A stretch of 45,748 nt of DNA from Gemmatimonadota bacterium (GTDB lineage Bacteria > Gemmatimonadota > Gemmatimonadetes > Gemmatimonadales > Gemmatimonadaceae). The notes under the pieces were generated by a model. It saw only the letters and a list, made by a program, of their open reading frames with translations. It had not been told where the DNA came from and ran no database searches. The stretch is taken from positions 32,462-78,209 of the forward strand of contig PMAE01000018.1 in the NCBI GenBank assembly GCA_003152485.1, written 5' to 3'. Positions 17,327 to 26,894 of the stretch are shown piece after piece; within the stretch, counting starts at the first letter, position 1; each line of letters starts with the position of its first letter. Made by a program: the position numbers and the translations under genes.

Positions 17327-18232
17327 GTCCACGACGTCGCCGCGCGTCGCATCACCTGAGTCCTCGCCCAGCATCGCGCGCGCGACATCCGCGATCGATT
17401 GCGCCGTGTCCGTCGCTTCCTGCTCCATCAACCGCATGGCGATCGCTCGAGAGAGGTGCACGCGTTCCACGAGGGGCGCCGCAGCCCGCGCCACGATGTC
17501 GGCATCGCTCTCCCCCGTGACGATCGCCCTCACGAGCGGCAGCGGAGTACTGGGTACGAGGGTACTCGGCGGCGGGTACAGCGCCTCGACCATCTCCGCG
17601 ATCGTCTGCGCTTCCGCTTCTGCGGCCGCGGCCGGATCGTAGGCAGTCCGTATCGCCGGCTCAGCGACTTCACGGATCGTGATCTCCGCGTCCGGTTCCA
17701 CCACCATGATATCTGATGCACTGTCTGGGGCGATGTCGTCGGCGTCGAGCGCCACGAGCCCCGCCGCTTCGCGCGCGCGTTCGACCGCGCGCCAGAGCTC
17801 CGCATGCAGGTCGTCGGACTCCGCATCCGCCGGCACCAACGCGACCGAGCCCCAGTTCGGGCGGGACGCCGGATCCGCCACCGCCGGATGGTTCGTCAAC
17901 ACAACCGCCGCCATGCCTGGCTGCTTGCGCGCTACGGTGATCGCCACGGTGAGCCCGGGCGCATCCTCGAGCGCCGGAGAAAACAACACGACATCCGGCG
18001 TGAGCAGGCCGGCGTAGTCGATTGCCCCCTGCGCGCTCGTGACGCGCGCCAGCACTTCGTGGCCGTGGCCCTGGAGACGACGCGAGAGCTCCGAGTGCGC
18101 GCTCGCCTGCCGCTCCGCCAAGAGAATGCGCAGCGCGCCGCCGGCATTCGCTCGATCCCGAAGGGAGCTGAGTGCCGGTCGCCCACGCGAGGCGGACGGT
18201 GGTTCGGGTGGCGCAACACGGACAGCGGGCAT
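17318..18232 (-). CDS. Response-regulator-like protein with ANTAR-like C-terminus
   Basis: A 304-aa protein from ATG 18232, with a good Shine-Dalgarno (AGGAAGGAG). Residues about 34-150 have a receiver fold (ILLAERQASAHSELSRRL, then TPDVVLFSPALEDAPGL). The phospho-acceptor Asp of that loop is Ser85, and the first acidic pair is Glu-Arg, so it probably cannot be phosphorylated in the usual way. An acidic linker of about 80 residues follows. Residues about 240-300 resemble an ANTAR domain (VERVHLSRAIAMRLMEQEATDTAQSIADVARAML), which in other proteins binds paired RNA hairpins to prevent termination. No histidine kinase gene adjoins it. Confidence 0.7.
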   Translation of the reverse strand: MPAVRVAPPEPPSASRGRPALSSLRDRANAGGALRILLAERQASAHSELSRRLQGHGHEVLARVTSAQGAIDYAGLLTPDVVLFSPALEDAPGLTVAITVARKQPGMAAVVLTNHPAVADPASRPNWGSVALVPADAESDDLHAELWRAVERAREAAGLVALDADDIAPDSASDIMVVEPDAEITIREVAEPAIRTAYDPAAAAEAEAQTIAEMVEALYPPPSTLVPSTPLPLVRAIVTGESDADIVARAAAPLVERVHLSRAIAMRLMEQEATDTAQSIADVARAMLGEDSGDATRGDVVDAA

Positions 18233-18424
18233 CGGCTCCTTCCTGCGGTGGACGTACCCCAGCGGCGTTGCGGTTCGGCTCTGTCCGCCGAGGCACTCGC
18301 CGTCATTACGGGACCGGCTATAGTGTACGCGGTCAGAATGTCGCCATCCGTGACCCCAATCACACGACAATCGCTCAGGGCTGTCGAGAAACGAGACAGT
18401 GGGTCAATACGGGTGGTGTCGAAC

Positions 18425-18457
18425 AAAAAAACCTCGCAATCAATCACGATTGCGAGG
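18425..18457 (-). terminator. Rho-independent terminator of dsbD
   Basis: On the minus strand, a perfect 10-bp stem (CCTCGCAATC, 6-nt loop, GATTGCGAGG; 18432-18457) is followed by seven Ts (18425-18431). It lies 32 bp after the dsbD stop and points away from that gene. It is one of the two clear intrinsic terminators in the window. Confidence 0.9.
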
Positions 18458-18489
18458 CTGTTGGAGCCCGATTGGTGGTAGCGGGGGTC

Positions 18490-19845
18490 CTACTGTGCGA
18501 CGCCCGTGCGCGCGAGTCCCCGCGCCAGAAACGCGACGAACGTCGCGGGATCGCGCGTCAGCCCGGGCAGACTCGTCACCGTCCGGCCGTCGGCATCGAC
18601 CACCGCGTAGAGCGGGAGCGCGACTGTCTTGAACTGCGACTCCTGAAACGCTTGCTGCTTCTCGTACATGTCGCCATCGCCGTCCGTGAACAGGCGTGAG
18701 AGCACGTACTGGCCGAGCGCGGCCTTCACATCGGGACGCGTGAAGATGTTGGCTTCCATCCACCGGCAGTTCGTGCACGTGTATCCGGTGAAATCGATGA
18801 ATACACGCCTGCCCTCGTGCTTGGCCTCGGCGAGCGCGGCCGGATAGTCGTTGAGACGCCACGCCAACGACATCGACGCCCTCGACTCATGATCCATCGC
18901 GGTCGCCGATGTGGCTTCGTATTCCGTGGGCGGGAGAAACGATTCGATCTCGCCCAACGAGCGACCCGTCAGCCCCGTCGCCAACCAGACACCAGTTGCC
19001 AACGCACCGACGGTGCTCGCGAGGTAGCTCCCGCCGAGCAAGCCTGGCATCCGTCGTCCATCCGGCGCGATTCGCTGACGCCACAGATAAATGGCTGCGA
19101 GCACCGCCAGCACGATCCAGCTCGCGAGCACGACGGTCCGCGTAAAGATCCCCCAGCGCCAGACCAGATCGGCGTTCGACAGGAACTTCATCGCCGCCGC
19201 GAGCTCGACGAACCCCATGACCACTTTGGTCGATTGCAGCCAACCGCCGGCGCGCGGTAACCGGGCGACCCACTCCGGCACCAGGGCCAATACACAGAAT
19301 GGCAGCGCGAAGACGGTCGAGTAGACGAGCATGCCGACGAGCGGCTGCTGCCATTGCCCCTGCGCCGCGGTGACCAACACGGTCCCCACGAACGGCGCGG
19401 TACAGGTGAACGATGTCAGCGTGAACGTCAGCCCCATCAGCAACGCGCCCAACACGCCCACGCTCTTGCCCGCGGCCCCCTGCCGTCGCACGGCGCCGTC
19501 GAGCGCGGTCAGCCAGGCGCTGGGGATCGCGATCTGGTACGCGCCGAACAGATTGAGCGCGAACCCGACGAACACCGCCGTCAGCAGCAGATTGACCCAC
19601 GGATTGCCCGCCAGCATCGCGACGCCGGCGGCGCCCACGAATACCGCAAGCGCAAGCCCCAGCGCGGTAAAGCTCGCGACGATGCCCAAGCCGAAGACGA
19701 GCGCGTGGCGGATCGACGCCCGCCGATCGACCGCGCTATGGCTGGTGAAGTACGAGACGGTGATCGGCACCATCGGGAAGACGCAGGGCGTCAACAGCGA
19801 CAGCGCGCCAGCCGACGCGGCGAGCCACAGGAATGCCGGCGTCAC
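18490..19845 (-). CDS. dsbD: DsbD beta/gamma domains: thiol-disulfide transporter
   Basis: A 451-aa inner-membrane protein that carries reducing power from cytoplasmic thioredoxin to the periplasm. It has eight or nine hydrophobic helices with the two membrane cysteines Cys21 (LTPCVFPM) and Cys148 (TSFTCTAPF). The C-terminal periplasmic thioredoxin-fold domain (about 320-451) has the redox pair Cys357/Cys360 in YTCTNC. The start is a GTG at 19845. The N-terminal alpha domain is missing and is encoded by the preceding gene, 10 bp upstream, so the canonical three-domain DsbD is split in two. The thioredoxin-2 gene at 538 is far away. Confidence 0.92.
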   Translation of the reverse strand: MTPAFLWLAASAGALSLLTPCVFPMVPITVSYFTSHSAVDRRASIRHALVFGLGIVASFTALGLALAVFVGAAGVAMLAGNPWVNLLLTAVFVGFALNLFGAYQIAIPSAWLTALDGAVRRQGAAGKSVGVLGALLMGLTFTLTSFTCTAPFVGTVLVTAAQGQWQQPLVGMLVYSTVFALPFCVLALVPEWVARLPRAGGWLQSTKVVMGFVELAAAMKFLSNADLVWRWGIFTRTVVLASWIVLAVLAAIYLWRQRIAPDGRRMPGLLGGSYLASTVGALATGVWLATGLTGRSLGEIESFLPPTEYEATSATAMDHESRASMSLAWRLNDYPAALAEAKHEGRRVFIDFTGYTCTNCRWMEANIFTRPDVKAALGQYVLSRLFTDGDGDMYEKQQAFQESQFKTVALPLYAVVDADGRTVTSLPGLTRDPATFVAFLARGLARTGVAQ

Positions 19846-19855
19846 CTACGCATCC

Positions 19856-20386
19856 TCACGCGGCGGCCTTACTGGCCGATGGCGTCGCGACCCTCTTGGC
19901 CGCGCGGATCACCGTGACCGGCACCAGGATCGTCTCGGTCCGGGGCGGCAAACACAGTGACGCATTGCACGTCTGGAAGCGGGCCTTGATGGTCACGGTA
20001 TCGGTCCCCACTCGCGCGTCGGCTGCGACATGCACGATCAACCCGAATGCCGCACGGTCGTCGTAGGTCTCGACGTTGATGCCGAAATTGGAGTCGAATC
20101 GCGTCGCGGGAGCCGGGCCCCGAACCGTACCGATCAGATCGAACGGCTGCCCCGGGGCCAAGACGATCCGCGTCGGGATCGGACCACCAGGACCCTGGCT
20201 GATCGAGTACACGTGCCACCCCTGGTCGATCTGCGCCTTGAGATCGATCGTCGTCGTCGCACCCTGCGCGACGGGCGCCGCCGATGACGCGGTCGCCGTC
20301 CACACGACGGGACGCTCCTGTGCACTCACCGACACCGCGCCCACGACCGTCACGACCGCCGCGGTCACACACAATCCCACACGCAT
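19856..20386 (-). CDS. DsbD N-terminal (alpha) domain as a separate protein
   Basis: A 176-aa exported protein with a signal peptide (MRVGLCVTAAVVTVVGAVSVSAQ), matching the periplasmic immunoglobulin-like alpha domain of DsbD (DsbD_N / DsbC-type corrector, PF11412). The redox cysteines are Cys140 and Cys145 in FQTCNASLCLPP. The pair would exchange electrons with the thioredoxin-like domain of the dsbD product 10 bp downstream. A Shine-Dalgarno (GAGGTG) lies 5 nt upstream of the ATG at 20386. A lysine/alanine tail at the C-terminus is unusual for this domain. Confidence 0.85.
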   Translation of the reverse strand: MRVGLCVTAAVVTVVGAVSVSAQERPVVWTATASSAAPVAQGATTTIDLKAQIDQGWHVYSISQGPGGPIPTRIVLAPGQPFDLIGTVRGPAPATRFDSNFGINVETYDDRAAFGLIVHVAADARVGTDTVTIKARFQTCNASLCLPPRTETILVPVTVIRAAKRVATPSASKAAA

Positions 20387-20518
20387 TCAATCACCTCGAG
20401 GCTACCAAGAAATCTAGCGATTGCCCCATGGGCGCCTAACGGGCCTACCCCACGACGTACGCGAGGTACGGAATGTCACGTCAACTCATTGCAACGTCAC
20501 ATCTTCCGCCGTTCGTCC

Positions 20519-20563
20519 CTGTCGACTCTCGACTCTCGACTTTCGCCTTTTTGCTTTGCTCTT
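20519..20563. repeat. Heptanucleotide array E1, directly after fahA stop
   Basis: A pyrimidine-rich (plus strand) tract begins at GTCGAC (20521). It has three copies of the heptamer CGACTYT, then CGCCTTTTTG and T-rich spacing up to 20563, the base before the fahA stop codon. It shares a start (CTGTCGACTYTCGACTCTCG) and an inner block (ACTTTCGCCTTTT) with array E2 at 35697-35774, and lies in the same orientation relative to the gene end. Confidence 0.8.
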
Positions 20564-21880
20564 CTACCCCCGAATCCTCCCCGCGCACTCCCCAAACCCG
20601 ATCCGGACCGCCCCCGCCCGCTCGCAGCTGCCCCGCATCACGACGTCGTCGCCATCCTCGAGGAAGCTCCGCCGCTCCCCCGTCGGCAGCGTCAGCGGCG
20701 TCGCGCCACGCCGCGTGAGCTCGAGCAACGACCCGAGCTCGTCGCGCGTGGCGCCGGAGATGGTCCCGCTCGCGAGGAGATCGCCCGGCCGCAGGTTGCA
20801 GCCATTGCTCGTGTGGTGCGTGAGCAACTGCGCGGGGGTCCAATAGAGGTCGCGCGCGTTGCTGCGGCTGAGCCGGATCGCCGCCATGCCGCGCTCTCGC
20901 ATCTCCCGCGTCGCGAGCGACACTTCGATCGCCAACTCGACGCCCGCAGTCGCGATGTCGCGGGTCGCCGCCAGATACGGGAGCGGCGCCGGATCGCCCG
21001 CGGGCCGAACACGTGGCGGCACGCGGAATGGCAGCAGCGCGTCGAAGGTCACGACCCACGGTGAGATGGTGGTCGCGAAGCTCTTCGAGAGAAAGGGACC
21101 CAGCGGCTGGTACTCCCATGTCTGCACGTCGCGCGCCGACCAGTCGTTGACCAGGCAGATGCCAAACAGATGCGACTCCGCCTCGTCGATCGAGACCCGA
21201 TCGCCCAGGTCGGACCCCGGTCCGACGAACATCCCGATCTCCGCTTCGTAGTCGAGCGCCTTGGTCGGGCCAACGGTCGGCATGGCCGCATCCGCGGGCT
21301 TGGTTTGGCCCATGGGCCGGCGCACGGCCGTGCCACTCGGTACGATCGACGACGCCCGCCCGTGATAGCCGATCGGCACCCACTTGTAGTTCGGCAGCAG
21401 TGGGTTGTCCGGACGAAACAGCGACCCGACGTTGGTCGCGTGATGGACGGATGCGTAGAAGTCCGTGTAGTCGCCGATGGCGGCGGGCACGCGCATCATG
21501 ACTCCCGCTGCAGGTACGAGAATGCGCTCCGCGAGCCCCGGCGTGTGGGCCGCCCCGGATCCCTCACGCAGCAGCGCGGACAGCTGCGCACGGAGTGCGG
21601 ACCAGTACTTCCCGCCGAGTCCCATCAGCGCGTTGAGATCAGTCCCGGCGCAGTGTCGCCCGGCAATCTCCCCGTCGCCCACCAACAAGCCTTCGGCATG
21701 GACCGCGCGCAGATCGAGGACGCGGTCTCCGATCGCCACCCCGACCCGGCCGGCATCGCCCGCGTCCCGCGCGTACACACCGAATGGAAGGTTCTGGATC
21801 GGGAAGTCGCTCTCGGCGCTATTGGCCGCGGTGACCCAGGACCGGAGCGCCGGGTCGTGCGTCGCGTTCGTCGTCCTCAC
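20564..21880 (-). CDS. fahA: Fumarylacetoacetase
   Basis: A 438-aa cytoplasmic enzyme that splits 4-fumarylacetoacetate into fumarate and acetoacetate, the last step of tyrosine and homogentisate breakdown. The metal and catalytic residues are in place: Asp140 in DYTDFYASVHHATNVG, the His146/147 pair, Glu212/Glu214 in DYEAEIG, and Asp246 in NDWSARD. The length agrees with eukaryotic and bacterial FAH (about 420 aa). Its ATG overlaps the stop of the preceding gene by 4 bp (21877-21880). It is the last gene of an icd-unknown-fahA unit; hmgA and other tyrosine genes are not in the window. Confidence 0.95.
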   Translation of the reverse strand: MRTTNATHDPALRSWVTAANSAESDFPIQNLPFGVYARDAGDAGRVGVAIGDRVLDLRAVHAEGLLVGDGEIAGRHCAGTDLNALMGLGGKYWSALRAQLSALLREGSGAAHTPGLAERILVPAAGVMMRVPAAIGDYTDFYASVHHATNVGSLFRPDNPLLPNYKWVPIGYHGRASSIVPSGTAVRRPMGQTKPADAAMPTVGPTKALDYEAEIGMFVGPGSDLGDRVSIDEAESHLFGICLVNDWSARDVQTWEYQPLGPFLSKSFATTISPWVVTFDALLPFRVPPRVRPAGDPAPLPYLAATRDIATAGVELAIEVSLATREMRERGMAAIRLSRSNARDLYWTPAQLLTHHTSNGCNLRPGDLLASGTISGATRDELGSLLELTRRGATPLTLPTGERRSFLEDGDDVVMRGSCERAGAVRIGFGECAGRIRG

Positions 21881-22794
21881 AGGAGGCGCAGGGCACGCAG
21901 GTCGTCCACCGGCTCACGAAAGGAGCACGATCCGAACGCGCGCGCGATCTGCTCGCGCGTGGTGCGCAGCTGCGTCGTCGCCAGATGACGGTCGCGCCAC
22001 CGTACGCCGCCCGGGGCAAACCGAAAAGCCGCCGGGTCCATTTCGTCCAGGACCATGAGTGCGTCCGACTCGCTGGACCCCGCGCCCACGAACGCGGCGG
22101 CGAGGAAGACGTTGAAAAACCCATGCATGATCGCCCGCGGGCTGTCCGCCGCGTAGGTGAGCGGATGCATCCCCCGCACCGGATGGTGCAATCCGGCGGT
22201 CGCCTTGAATGCGACCCCCGCCTGCACCGCACCCGAGAGGAACCGCGCCAACCGGGCGGTGGTCGGGATCGCCTCGGGCGTGACGCCGCCGGTCCGCACT
22301 TTGGCCCGCGCGCCCCGCCGCGCGAGCGCCGCCAGCAACGGCGCAGGGTCCGGGTGGAGCGGGATCTCGATGAACAGTTCGTACGCGGGCGGCGTCGCGG
22401 ATGCGAGTGCGTCGATCTCCTCGACGGTGGTCGCCTTGCCTTCGACGGCATCGACGACCGCGCGACCCGACCGCCCACTGACGTAGGCCGCGTTGAACGC
22501 CGCGACGTGCCAGAGGTCACTCGCGATGTCCGCCCCGACCAGCGCGGAGAGCCGCCAGGGCTCGTCCGTGCGCCGGCGCGGCAACGCGCGCTCCGCGGCG
22601 TCGTCGAAATCTTCGAGTCGCGCGGCGGGCAGGATGAACCGGCCCAACACCCGCCACTGTTCGTCGACCCGATACGAGCCATAGTTACGGGCCGCCGTCG
22701 GCAGGTCGAGCGCGGCCGGCGGAAAGAGTCCGGCATAGTCCACCAGCCCGGCAATCAACATATCGACCGACGGCAGCGCCGCGACTGCGGTCAT
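21877..22794 (-). CDS. Conserved protein of unknown function in the icd-fahA operon
   Basis: A 305-aa soluble protein, not assigned to a family I recognise. It has no signal peptide or membrane helix. Segments such as [22 protein letters not shown] and [12 protein letters not shown] are alpha/beta in pattern, and a TIM-barrel-like fold is possible but only inferred. It overlaps both neighbours by 4 bp (icd stop at 22791-22794 and fahA start at 21877-21880), so translation of all three is coupled. This context suggests a role in aromatic amino acid breakdown or feeding its products to the TCA cycle. Confidence 0.7.
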   Translation of the reverse strand: MTAVAALPSVDMLIAGLVDYAGLFPPAALDLPTAARNYGSYRVDEQWRVLGRFILPAARLEDFDDAAERALPRRRTDEPWRLSALVGADIASDLWHVAAFNAAYVSGRSGRAVVDAVEGKATTVEEIDALASATPPAYELFIEIPLHPDPAPLLAALARRGARAKVRTGGVTPEAIPTTARLARFLSGAVQAGVAFKATAGLHHPVRGMHPLTYAADSPRAIMHGFFNVFLAAAFVGAGSSESDALMVLDEMDPAAFRFAPGGVRWRDRHLATTQLRTTREQIARAFGSCSFREPVDDLRALRLL

Positions 22795-24035
22795 CCCATG
22801 TTCTCCACCATCGCCTGGCCGAAAGCGCTCGTCTTCACTTCGGTCGCGCCAGTCATCTGCCGCGCGAAATCATAGGTCACCCGCTTCTGGGCAATCGTGC
22901 GCTCCAGCGCGGTGATGATCACGTCGGCGGCTTCGTTCCACCCGAGATGCCGGAACATCATCTCGCCCGAGAGAATGAGCGACCCCGGGTTGACGACGTC
23001 TTTGCCCGCATACTTCGGTGCCGTCCCATGCGTGGCCTCGAATACCGCGTGGCCCGTGAGGTAGTTGATGTTCGCCCCCGGCGCGATCCCGATCCCCCCC
23101 ACCTGCGCGGCCAATGCGTCGGAGATGTAGTCGCCGTTGAGGTTCGGCGTCGCGATCACGTCGTATTCCGCGGGCCGCGTAAGGATCTGCTGCAGGAAGG
23201 CGTCCGCGATGACGTCTTTGATCACCACCCCGCCGGGCAGTTGCATCCAAGGCCCGCCCTGGTAGTCGGTCGCGCCAAACTCGGTGCGCGCCACGGCGTA
23301 TCCCCAATCGCGGAACGCGCCCTCCGTGTACTTCATGATGTTGCCTTTGTGCACCAACGTCACGCTCTTCCGCTTCTGGCGCACTGCGTAGTCGATCGCC
23401 GACCGCACGAGGCGGCTGCTGCCCTCCTCCGACATCGGTTTGATACCGATCCCGCTCGAGTCGGGAAACCGAATCGTGGTCGCGCCCATCTCCGTGCGCA
23501 GAAACTGGATCAGACGGATGGCATCCGGGGACCGCGCTTTGTATTCGATCCCCGCATAGATGTCTTCCGTGTTCTCACGAAAAATCATCATGTCTACGAG
23601 CTCCGGCGCCTTGACCGGCGATGGCACGCCCGTGAAATAGCGGACGGGCCGGACGCAGGCGTAGAGGTCGAGCTTCTGCCGCAACGCGACGTTGAGCGAC
23701 CGGAAACCACCGCCGATCGGAGTGGTCAGCGGACCCTTGATCGCGACGAGGTAGTGCGAGAGGGCCGCGAGGGTGTCGTCCGGTAGCCAGCTGTCGAGTT
23801 GATTCTTGGCCTTTTCCCCCGCCAGCACCTCCAGCCATTCGATGCGGCGACGGTCCCCGTAGGCTCGGCGGACGGCGGCATCGAAGACGAGTTTGGAGGC
23901 CCGCCAGATGTCGGGGCCCGTGCCGTCGCCTTCGATGAACGGGATGACCGGCACGGCCGGGACGCGCAGCGTGCCATTGTCGATGGTGATCGCCTCGCCA
24001 GCGGCGGGCGCGGTAAGATTCGAATATGTCGGCAT
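22791..24035 (-). CDS. icd: NADP-dependent isocitrate dehydrogenase
   Basis: A 414-aa cytoplasmic TCA-cycle enzyme (isocitrate to 2-oxoglutarate). It has the phosphorylatable substrate serine in RSLNVALRQ, as in the E. coli enzyme regulated by AceK. The NADP-discriminating Lys-Tyr pair is kept in [15 protein letters not shown], where NAD-type enzymes differ. Metal-binding [12 protein letters not shown] is also present. ATG 24035 fits the normal N-terminus; the frame is open to 24185 but the extra 50 residues have no family match. The kinase/phosphatase gene aceK starts 46 bp away on the other strand. Confidence 0.95.
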   Translation of the reverse strand: MPTYSNLTAPAAGEAITIDNGTLRVPAVPVIPFIEGDGTGPDIWRASKLVFDAAVRRAYGDRRRIEWLEVLAGEKAKNQLDSWLPDDTLAALSHYLVAIKGPLTTPIGGGFRSLNVALRQKLDLYACVRPVRYFTGVPSPVKAPELVDMMIFRENTEDIYAGIEYKARSPDAIRLIQFLRTEMGATTIRFPDSSGIGIKPMSEEGSSRLVRSAIDYAVRQKRKSVTLVHKGNIMKYTEGAFRDWGYAVARTEFGATDYQGGPWMQLPGGVVIKDVIADAFLQQILTRPAEYDVIATPNLNGDYISDALAAQVGGIGIAPGANINYLTGHAVFEATHGTAPKYAGKDVVNPGSLILSGEMMFRHLGWNEAADVIITALERTIAQKRVTYDFARQMTGATEVKTSAFGQAMVENMG

Positions 24036-24081
24036 GGGGGATTGATGGCCGAGTGGCCGGGACACGTATGGTGACGCGGGA
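24036..24081. promoter_or_regulatory. Short divergent region between icd and aceK
   Basis: Only 46 bp separate the icd start (24035, minus) from the aceK start (24082 or 24085, plus), so the two genes must share promoter or operator sequence here or inside each other's starts. No convincing palindrome or -10/-35 pair is visible. Confidence 0.55.
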
Positions 24082-25842
24082 ATGATGAGCGGGGTGCTCC
24101 CGGGCGGCAACCAGACGGCGGCCGCGGTCGCGCGTCGTCTGTACGACGCCTTTGTAACGTACCACGATGCGTTCGGTGCCATCACGACTCAGGCACGGGC
24201 CCGGTTCGAGCACCGCGACTGGACCGGCGCGCAGATCGATGCCTCCGCCCGGATCGCGCTGTACAAGCAATGGGTGGACGTCGCGGTGCTGCAGGCCCAG
24301 GCCGAGCTGGGCGGGCGCGGCGATCACGCGGTCTGGGTGGCCGCGAAGTCGGCGTATAGCGAGGCGGTACGCGAACGGGCCGATGCCGAGATCGCCGAAA
24401 CGTTTTTCAATTCGGTCGCCCGCCGGGTGCAAGAGACCGTGGGCAGCGATGCGGCGACGGCGTTCGTCGAGTCGGAAGCGCCCATCCGCACGCCCGACCT
24501 GGGTGCCCTCTGCACGTCGCTCGCCGAATCCGTGCTCGACGGCGCCGCGGTCGAACGCGTGCTCGCGCTCTTCGAGTGGAGCGTGCCCTACGCCGACCGG
24601 GCCGGCGACGCCCGGCGGGCGGCGGCGATCGTCGCGCCAGACATCGCGGCCCGGTGCGGCGGCGCGCCGCTCGATGGCATCGATGTGGTGCGATCGCCGT
24701 TTTATCGGAACAAGGGGGTCTATCTCGTCGCTCGACTTCGCTCGGGCCGGCGCGTGCTGCCCCTCATCCTCGCGCTCGCGCACGGGCCGGCCGGAATCGT
24801 CGTCGATGCCGCGCTCCCGACCACCGACGAGGCGAGTGTGGTCTTCGGTTTCAGTTGGTCGTATTTCCAGGTCGACACCCGGGATCCGGGGGCGCTCGTC
24901 GAATTCCTCGCGACGCTCATGCCCCACAAGCGCGTGGACGAGCTGTACACGGCGATCGGCTACAATCGACACGGCAAGACGGTGCTGTACCGGAGCCTGA
25001 TGCAGCATCTGGCGCATCACCCCGACGCCCGGTTCGCGATTGCGGAAGGCGACCAGGGCACGGTCATGAGCGTGTTCACGCTCCCGTCGTTCAATGTGGT
25101 GTTCAAGATCATCAAGGATCGGTTCGACTTCCCCAAGTCCACGACCCGCAAGGCGGTCATGGAGAAGTATCACTTCGTCTTCGTCCGGGATCGCGTCGGC
25201 CGCTTGGCGGATGCGCAGAAGTTCGAGTTCTTGGAGTTTCCGGTGGCGTGCTTCGATCCGCCGGTCTTGACGCACTTGCTCCAAACGTGCGGACAAACGG
25301 TGCATGTGGTGGGCGATTTTGTCATGCTGCAGCACGTGTACACGGAGCGCCGGGTCACGCCGCTCAATCTGTTCTTGAAGCAGGCCGACCCGGCGTCCGC
25401 GCAAGACGCGGTGCTCGACTATGGTCAGGCGATCAAGGATCTGGCCGGCGCCGACATCTTCACGGGCGACATGCTCCTCAAGAACTTCGGCGTCACGCGC
25501 CATGGCCGCGTGATTTGCTATGACTACGATGAGCTGGCGCTCCTCACGGAATGCCGGGTTCGCGCGCTCCCGGCAATGGTCCACGAAGAGGACGAATGGG
25601 CCGCCGAGCCCGCGTTCTACGTGGGGGAGTCAGACATCTTTCCGGAGGAGTTCCGCGCGTTTCTGGTCCCGCCCGGCGACCTGCGCGAGGCGTTTCTCGC
25701 GACGCATCGCGATTTGTTGGATGTCGCGTACTGGCGCGAGATGCAGGCCCGGGTGCACACGGGGGAGATGCTGGATGTGTTCCCCTACCACCGCCGGCGC
25801 CGGCTGCGCGATGGGGCCGCCCCCGACGCATCGATGCCCTGA
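24082..25842 (+). CDS. aceK: Isocitrate dehydrogenase kinase/phosphatase AceK
   Basis: A 586-aa bifunctional enzyme that phosphorylates and dephosphorylates IDH to steer carbon between the TCA cycle and the glyoxylate shunt. The kinase core matches E. coli AceK closely: [31 protein letters not shown] (with the Asp needed for phosphatase action in that enzyme), [11 protein letters not shown], and [19 protein letters not shown]. The catalytic metal site YDYDE follows. The N-terminal regulatory half is also complete, to a total length close to the 578 aa of E. coli. Starts at 24082 and 24085 are both possible. It faces icd rather than lying in an aceBA operon; no isocitrate lyase gene is in the window. 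Confidence 0.95.
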   Translation: MMSGVLPGGNQTAAAVARRLYDAFVTYHDAFGAITTQARARFEHRDWTGAQIDASARIALYKQWVDVAVLQAQAELGGRGDHAVWVAAKSAYSEAVRERADAEIAETFFNSVARRVQETVGSDAATAFVESEAPIRTPDLGALCTSLAESVLDGAAVERVLALFEWSVPYADRAGDARRAAAIVAPDIAARCGGAPLDGIDVVRSPFYRNKGVYLVARLRSGRRVLPLILALAHGPAGIVVDAALPTTDEASVVFGFSWSYFQVDTRDPGALVEFLATLMPHKRVDELYTAIGYNRHGKTVLYRSLMQHLAHHPDARFAIAEGDQGTVMSVFTLPSFNVVFKIIKDRFDFPKSTTRKAVMEKYHFVFVRDRVGRLADAQKFEFLEFPVACFDPPVLTHLLQTCGQTVHVVGDFVMLQHVYTERRVTPLNLFLKQADPASAQDAVLDYGQAIKDLAGADIFTGDMLLKNFGVTRHGRVICYDYDELALLTECRVRALPAMVHEEDEWAAEPAFYVGESDIFPEEFRAFLVPPGDLREAFLATHRDLLDVAYWREMQARVHTGEMLDVFPYHRRRRLRDGAAPDASMP

Positions 25843-25901
25843 GCCAATGACGCGGCCCCATGTCGGCGAGGCGACGGGCACGCCGCCCGACCCCCGGCGC
25901 C

Positions 25902-26894
25902 CTATCGCTCGGCCACGAGGCTGTCGACTCGAGCCTTGAGGTCGCCCGTCGCGCCGATAAATCCACGCACCGACGTCGCTGGCAGCCACGCCATGGGAAA
26001 CGGACGCAATGACGCCGGGTAGTCCATCTTGTTGGTGAACTTGGCGGCTTCGATGTGCGCGGCGAGCAGTCCAAGGGCCACGAACGCCCCGGTCACCGTC
26101 CCGACGATCCGCCAACGCCGGCGCGCGGGCATCGCGGACGCGAGCGCGAGATGACCGCCCAGCAGCCCCACGAAGGTCGCGCAAAGTCCCACGCCGCCGA
26201 CCAGTCCGCCGAATCTCGACCCCGGAAAGAGATAGCTGCACCACACTTCGGTATTCGCGACAAGCTCGATGGCGATGGTCGCCGCCGAGGCGATCGCGAG
26301 GTGACCCAGGAGCTGCGCGCGCTGCACCACGACTCGGCTCGCGAGCGCCCACGGCGCTGCCCACAGCACCAACACGAGGAACAGTGCGGCACCCGTCTCG
26401 ATCGCGGCCGAGCCGCCGTTCCGCCGGTAGCCATCGAAATACGACTGGAGACCCACGACCACGGTTGCCGCCACACAGAGCGCGATCAACCCCGCGGTGA
26501 CCGGCAGCCGACGCCACCCGCGTCGTACCGCACTCGCCTCGCCGGACGCGGCCGCCGCGCCATCCACGAGCGCCGGGACGACGACCTGTGACGCCGGGCA
26601 GAATCGCAGACGGGTGCGCCCCAGGCGGACGACGGCCCCGGCGCCCAGGGTCGCGCGCGACACGCGGGTGCCGTCCGCGGTGTAGAGACCGTTGACGCTC
26701 GCCAGATCCTCGACGACGAGGCCGAACCCATCGCCGTCGATCACGCGGACATGCTCGGGTGACACGTAGGGATCATCCAAGAGAACGTCCGCACTGTAGG
26801 CGCGACCGATGATCGCGGGCCACCGCTCGAGTCGCACGCGCTGTCGGACCGCACCGTGCGCGTCGAGGATCTCGACGATGACTATCCGTCCCAC
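25902..26894 (-). CDS. FHA-domain membrane protein
   Basis: A 330-aa protein from GTG 26894, which overlaps the end of the upstream protease gene by 13 bp. Residues about 5-95 are an FHA (phosphothreonine-binding) domain: IGR at 29-31, Ser45, His48 and the SVNGL loop around Asn68 are the conserved contacts. The rest has about five hydrophobic helices (LIALCVAATVVVGL, IETGAALFLVLVLWAAP and others), ending in a short soluble tail (KMDYPASLRP...). The FHA domain would face the cytoplasm. The frame is open to 27308, but the N-terminal part there is antisense-like. Being coupled to the exported protease suggests both work together. Confidence 0.8.
   Translation of the reverse strand: MGRIVIVEILDAHGAVRQRVRLERWPAIIGRAYSADVLLDDPYVSPEHVRVIDGDGFGLVVEDLASVNGLYTADGTRVSRATLGAGAVVRLGRTRLRFCPASQVVVPALVDGAAAASGEASAVRRGWRRLPVTAGLIALCVAATVVVGLQSYFDGYRRNGGSAAIETGAALFLVLVLWAAPWALASRVVVQRAQLLGHLAIASAATIAIELVANTEVWCSYLFPGSRFGGLVGGVGLCATFVGLLGGHLALASAMPARRRWRIVGTVTGAFVALGLLAAHIEAAKFTNKMDYPASLRPFPMAWLPATSVRGFIGATGDLKARVDSLVAER

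Noticed and set aside
23575-25584. A 669-codon open frame on the minus strand over aceK and icd
   Set aside because: It is antisense to the clearly real aceK and icd; its translation is Arg/His/Asp-rich with no domain, as expected for GC-rich shadow frames.
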